NCBI RefSeq assembly: GCF_047511655.1
Contig: NC_133397.1
Location: 128,858,308-128,922,307 of the forward strand
Direction of reading: 5' to 3'
DNA: 64,000 nt
DNA from: Castor canadensis
Taxonomy: Eukaryota > Chordata > Mammalia > Rodentia > Castoridae
The position numbers were made by a program, and so were the translations under genes. How positions within the stretch are numbered: position 1 is the stretch's first letter; every line of letters starts with the position of its first letter. The notes under the pieces were generated by a model. The model ran no database searches. It was not told the DNA's origin and saw only the letters and a program-made list of their open reading frames with translations. Shown in pieces: positions 60,451 through 64,000 of this stretch.

Positions 60451-60929
60451 GTACAGTCACCACCAGCTCCTCACTGCCCTGCACACCATGCGTTCCAAGT
60501 CTGAGGAGCTAATGTCACAATGGTACACGTCAGGGGCAAGAATCAAGAGAAGACTGAAAAACAGGCCCAGGAAAGCAAAGAACGGAGAGAAAGACTGACC
60601 TTTGTGAGAAGATAAGGAAGGGACAAGCTCACCAACCTGGCCTCATCTTCGACAGGCCATACCCAAGAGGCAGATAAAGGACAGGATGGGTGAAGATGGA
60701 CATACCATGGCATGGTCATGGAGGATATGAGAAGTCAGGAGAAAATGGGAGCTGTGGTTGAGTAACTGTCTGTGTGTTCTTATGGGGGGCTCCACAGTCT
60801 CCAGGACCACCAGGATGAATTCTGCGTTATACCTTGACTTCTGCTAAGTCCCATGAGAGTAAAATGTGGTTTCCACTGTTTTCCTTTTCCTTACATTTTT
60901 CCTGACCCATTTACATGAACCTATGCTAT

Positions 60930-61500
60930 TCTCATGTGTCAGCTGGGTCTTGTATTGCCAGCTCTTAAGCTGGAGATCACCTTTGCACCCAGTCTGTCCC
61001 TGTCAACAGTTGAGTTTCACCCATTTGCACGGAAAAAGGTAAAGTTAATAAAGCAATTAAACAGCAAAATACACACACAAAATCTCTCTATAAATGTGTG
61101 TGTGCATCCTGTTGATTCTGCTTATCTACAGACCACTGACTAAAACACTCACCCTAAAACAAGGTTTAAACAAAATTTACAGGAGGCCATTGCTCTGGAC
61201 TAAACTCCTGCACTTCATCCCAACAGACCAAATTAAACTGGACTCACTCATGCTCAAGTTCCACATCCATCATGCCGAAAGTAAACTGTTATCTGACTTG
61301 AGAAAATAGCCAAAACCCCCAACCAGACCAGTTCTAACCTGTGCAAGGAAGTCTCCTCTGCTGCAACCTTTGTAAGGAAAGGAACTTTGAAACAACCAAC
61401 CTGCTATTTTGTTTCTGCTTTCCTCAGCCCTTTTGTCTATAAACCCACCTCCTTGGTGCAATTCCAGAATGGCTAATATGGCCTATTATGATCTTTAAGC
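60930..61500 (+). mobile_element. LTR-like stretch (tentative)
   Basis: A long non-L1, non-SINE block. Toward its right end lies an arrangement usual for retroviral-type LTRs: cagcccttttgtctataaac (TATA-like) followed by ccacctccttggtgcaattc. No terminal repeats, primer-binding site or coding domains were identified. Could also be unique sequence. Confidence 0.25.
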
Positions 61501-62285
61501 TAATTTGTAATTTTGTCTTTTGAATAAGAAATTTGCTTCTAAGCGTTTACTCAGACATAATGTTTGTGTGTGGCATAGACAAATGTCAGCAATGAAGTGA
61601 CATGAGGGACACATTCAGCATCCAAATGCTTTCTATATATTTGAAACTACTCTGAAAAAGCAACTGCTTGCTAAGCATTAGAACTTCCCTTTTATCTTCC
61701 AAAGAGACAGATTACAGTTTCTCAAAACTACTGGCGAGGTAAGCATGGGTATTACTGACAGCCACTTACTAAAGAAAAGGTCAACAAATCTGAAACATCT
61801 GAGGAAGAAAGAGCAAATCTGTGAGAAACAAAGTTATTAATTGTCCCTCCCTATTTCAGTAGGAAACACTGTGAACAGCCTGTCTTCTGTACTGTAATGG
61901 TATTATTTCTATGAAATTGGCCATAATAAAAATATACCTCAATACTCTAGACTCATGGCATTAATTTTGTTCACCTATAAATGAAGTGAATACATTTCGA
62001 CATTATTCCAATCTCCTTTTTAAAATTCTAGTCAACATACTGCTTTATCAGTAGCTATTATATTTTTTTAAAAACAAAATATTGTTCTTGTTAAAGTCAT
62101 TTATTATTGAGATTAAATCTTCCACACATCTCTCCTTTCATAGTTCACAAAAGTGGTTCTAAATATACTTCATTATTAAGACAACCTAACAACATTTGTA
62201 AGCCAAGGAATGTCAGAAACATCTATACTGTAACCAAACCATATGGCAAAAATAGTGTATATTTTTTGTAAAAAAAGAAAATTCT

Positions 62286-62408
62286 TGCAGGATGCAGTGG
62301 CACATTTCTGTAGTCCCAGCTACTCAGGAGACTGAGGCAGAAGAATCCCTTGAGTCCAAGAGGTAGAGGCCAGCTTGGGCCACACAGCAAAATTCTGCCT
62401 CCAAAACA
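62286..62408 (+). repeat. B1-like SINE
   Basis: gcaggatgcagtggcacatt, tgtagtcccagctactcagg and agactgaggcagaagaatcc; a well-kept 7SL-like left arm. Confidence 0.75.
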
Positions 62409-62639
62409 AAGGCACATCCTTTAGATGTATTTTCTAAGCCTTTTCTAACAGTATTGGCTAAGATAATTTAACTTGTCATTATGTTGTTTTACACATACTC
62501 GTCACTATTTTTACCAGAGCAAGTATGACATAGTAAAATTTATTTGGTTTTAATACAAAGACCCTAAAACCCTTGGAACTCCCTGAACAGGAAAGAGAGG
62601 GTCATCTTTTTTAAATTTATAATCCCCATGCAACCGTAC

Positions 62640-63080
62640 CTGAGTTTATGTTAATGAAGTGACTCTCAAGAGGATGAAGGCTGTTAGCCAGAGGAACCAG
62701 GCATATCATTAGACGGTTGGAACTTTCAGCCCCACCCCATCTCCTGGGAAGGGACTGGGATAGAGATGAAATCAAACAGCCACTGATTCAATCAATCATG
62801 CTCACATTATGGAACCTCCATAAAAACACTATACAATGGGTTAAGGGAACTTCCTAACACAGCCTGTGCCAGAAGTGTGTGTGGTACACCCCAACTCCAC
62901 AGGCATCAAAGTCTTGTAATCTAGACCTTTCTGGATTTCATCTTATGTACCTCTTCATCTAGCTGTTCATCTATATCATTTATAATATCCTTCTTAATGA
63001 ACCAGTAAGTAGTGTTTCTCTGAGTTCTGCGAGTCATTACAGCAAATTACTGAACATAAGGAAGGGGTCACAGGAAGTTT
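62640..63080 (+). repeat. Ancient interspersed repeat
   Basis: ggaactttcagccccacccc, tcctgggaagggactgggat, tcaatcaatcatgctcacat, ggaacctccataaaaacact and gtgtttctctgagttctgcg occur in the order of a well-known old mammalian repeat. Subfamily not assigned. Confidence 0.5.
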
Positions 63081-63689
63081 TTTTCATCATAAAATATTTT
63101 ATTTCCAGCCTTATTACGGAATAATTGAAAAATAAGCACTACAGGTATTTAAGATGAGCAATGTGATGATTTGATACACTTATGCATCGTGAAATGATTC
63201 CCCAATCAAGATAACATATCCAGGACCATGTGAAGATAGTAGACAGAGGAGAGGTAGGCTTCTTTTTGCTGTTTCATCTCAATGATTGCTAGAGATGAGT
63301 GGCTTTGACCAAAGAACCCATGAAGCTCAAACGTGGGCAGAATATGTATGAATATGCAAGAAATCTCCTGTTGATGACAGCTTCTACCTGTTTTCAAAAG
63401 TTCCAGCCTCTTCTGATAGTTTGTTCTATAGACTTCAGACTTGCCTAGCCAGCCCCCATAATCACATGTGACATCAGCAAAATGGTTGAACAGAGGTGAC
63501 TGGCTTTCTTGTGTCCACAACAAAGGAGCAAAGCAAAGAAAAACAGCAGTTATTTTACTAAAGTGCTTGAGGAAGAGCTCCAGAGTGCAGTGAGCAGGAG
63601 ATACAGCGATACATGCTGGTCTAAAGAAGGAACTAAGCACACAGCATCGATTAGCCCATATCTCAAGGTCAACCCTGAACCCATCCAAA

Positions 63690-64000
63690 TCCACTCTATA
63701 AGACCGGCATTACCCTGATACCAAAACTAGACAAGGCTACACACAGAGAATATAACTGTAGGGCTGGCAGAGTGGCTCAAGCAGTAAGAGTGCGTGCCTA
63801 GAAAGCATGAGGCCCTGAGCTCAAACCCCAGCACCACAAAAAAAAAAAAAAAAGCTATAGACAAATATGTTGTGAACACAGATGCAAAAATTACCAACAA
63901 AATACTAGCAAGTCAAATCCCATAGTACATCAAAACAATTATATACCATAATTAAGTGGAATGTATGCCAGAGATACAAGGATGAGCCAACATATGCAAA
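63690..64000 (+). mobile_element. L1 ORF2 fragment split by an ID-like SINE, cut by window edge
   Basis: ccggcattaccctgatacca and aaaactagacaaggctac are ORF2 wording. After the SINE at 63762-63855 the element resumes with tgcaaaaattaccaacaaaa and tactagcaagtcaaatccca. Confidence 0.8.
63762..63855 (+). repeat. ID-like SINE nested in L1
   Basis: gggctggcagagtggctcaa, gcagtaagagtgcgtgccta, gaggccctgagctcaaaccc and an A17 tail. Confidence 0.85.

Larger units (their letters stand above)
57189..64000 (-). other. FNBP1L: FNBP1L intron 1 (3' part)
   Basis: Contains SINEs on + (about 57648-57810, 59780-59992, 62286-62408, 63762-63855), L1 fragments (about 58690-59100 antisense and 63690-64000 sense), an old repeat at 60150-60450, an LTR-like stretch at 60930-61500 and another old repeat at 62640-63080. 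The 162-codon open frame on - at 63206-63694 has no recognisable domain and is read as chance. Confidence 0.8.

Noticed and set aside
63206..63694. 162-codon open frame on -
   Set aside because: Longest chance frame apart from L1. It shows no domain, no splice context and no start context, and it overlaps repeat-like sequence on the other strand.
33131..63855. tRNA-like A and B box motifs at many places
   Set aside because: They belong to ID-like SINEs with A tails and decayed stems, not to functional tRNA genes.
1..64000. CRISPR array, phage, operon or bacterial mobile system
   Set aside because: Intron-exon structure, SINE/L1 content and poly(A) signals show vertebrate nuclear DNA. No direct-repeat/spacer array or bacterial-type gene cluster is present.

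Overview
The window is a piece of a mammalian, almost certainly rodent, genome. It holds two convergent protein-coding genes with long introns, GT-AG splice sites and AATAAA signals, and it is packed with short tRNA-derived (ID-like) and 7SL-derived (B1-like) SINEs plus L1 fragments. Composite B1+ID dimers and the ID body wording (ctcaagtggtagag...gaggccctgagttcaaa) resemble what I remember of castorimorph rodents such as beaver. That species guess rests on memory and is only moderate.

Layout. Positions 1-813 are the last intron of BCAR3 (+ strand). 814-992 is the terminal BCAR3 coding exon, followed by a short 3'UTR with AATAAA at 1395-1400. About 6 kb of intergenic DNA follows, holding old repeats and no recognisable gene. 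From about 7.42 kb to the right edge the window is FNBP1L (TOCA-1) on the - strand, tail to tail with BCAR3. Exons 2 to 17 can be placed to the base; exon 1 (the first 8 codons) lies beyond the right edge. With 24 nt allowed for exon 1, the placed exons give exactly 605 codons, the length I recall for the long human protein. Every exon junction is GT-AG and in phase.

FNBP1L exons, in transcript order, are 57073-57188, 43313-43366, 41929-42076, 41134-41196, 36420-36524, 33281-33409, 31566-31712, 30358-30561, 29004-29162 (optional, 53 codons), 23429-23443 (15-nt microexon), 20716-20825, 17110-17242, 14545-14639, 12377-12525, then 11038 down to 10880 or 10860, and 9607 downward. Exons 2-9 encode the F-BAR membrane-bending domain, exons 12-13 the HR1 Cdc42-binding coil, and exons 15-16 the SH3 domain. 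The sequence shows two alternative C-termini. Reading on to 10860 gives a tail ending VTYI, a class I PDZ ligand. Splicing at 10880 to 9607 gives a tail ending KGS.

No novel protein system was found; this is an ordinary vertebrate locus. The most informative non-gene observations are two neighbouring L1 insertions in intron 13 (numbered after exon 13). Each is bounded by target-site duplications and each carries non-L1 sequence at its 3' end followed by a second poly(A), the signature of L1 3' transduction. Others are an intronic U6 snRNA retrocopy, a CA-rich satellite of about 540 bp, a perfect 24-bp palindrome, and an unidentified coding-like block in intron 3. Both genes act in adhesion and actin control (BCAR3 through p130Cas, TOCA-1 through Cdc42 and N-WASP), but nothing in the sequence shows that they are co-regulated.
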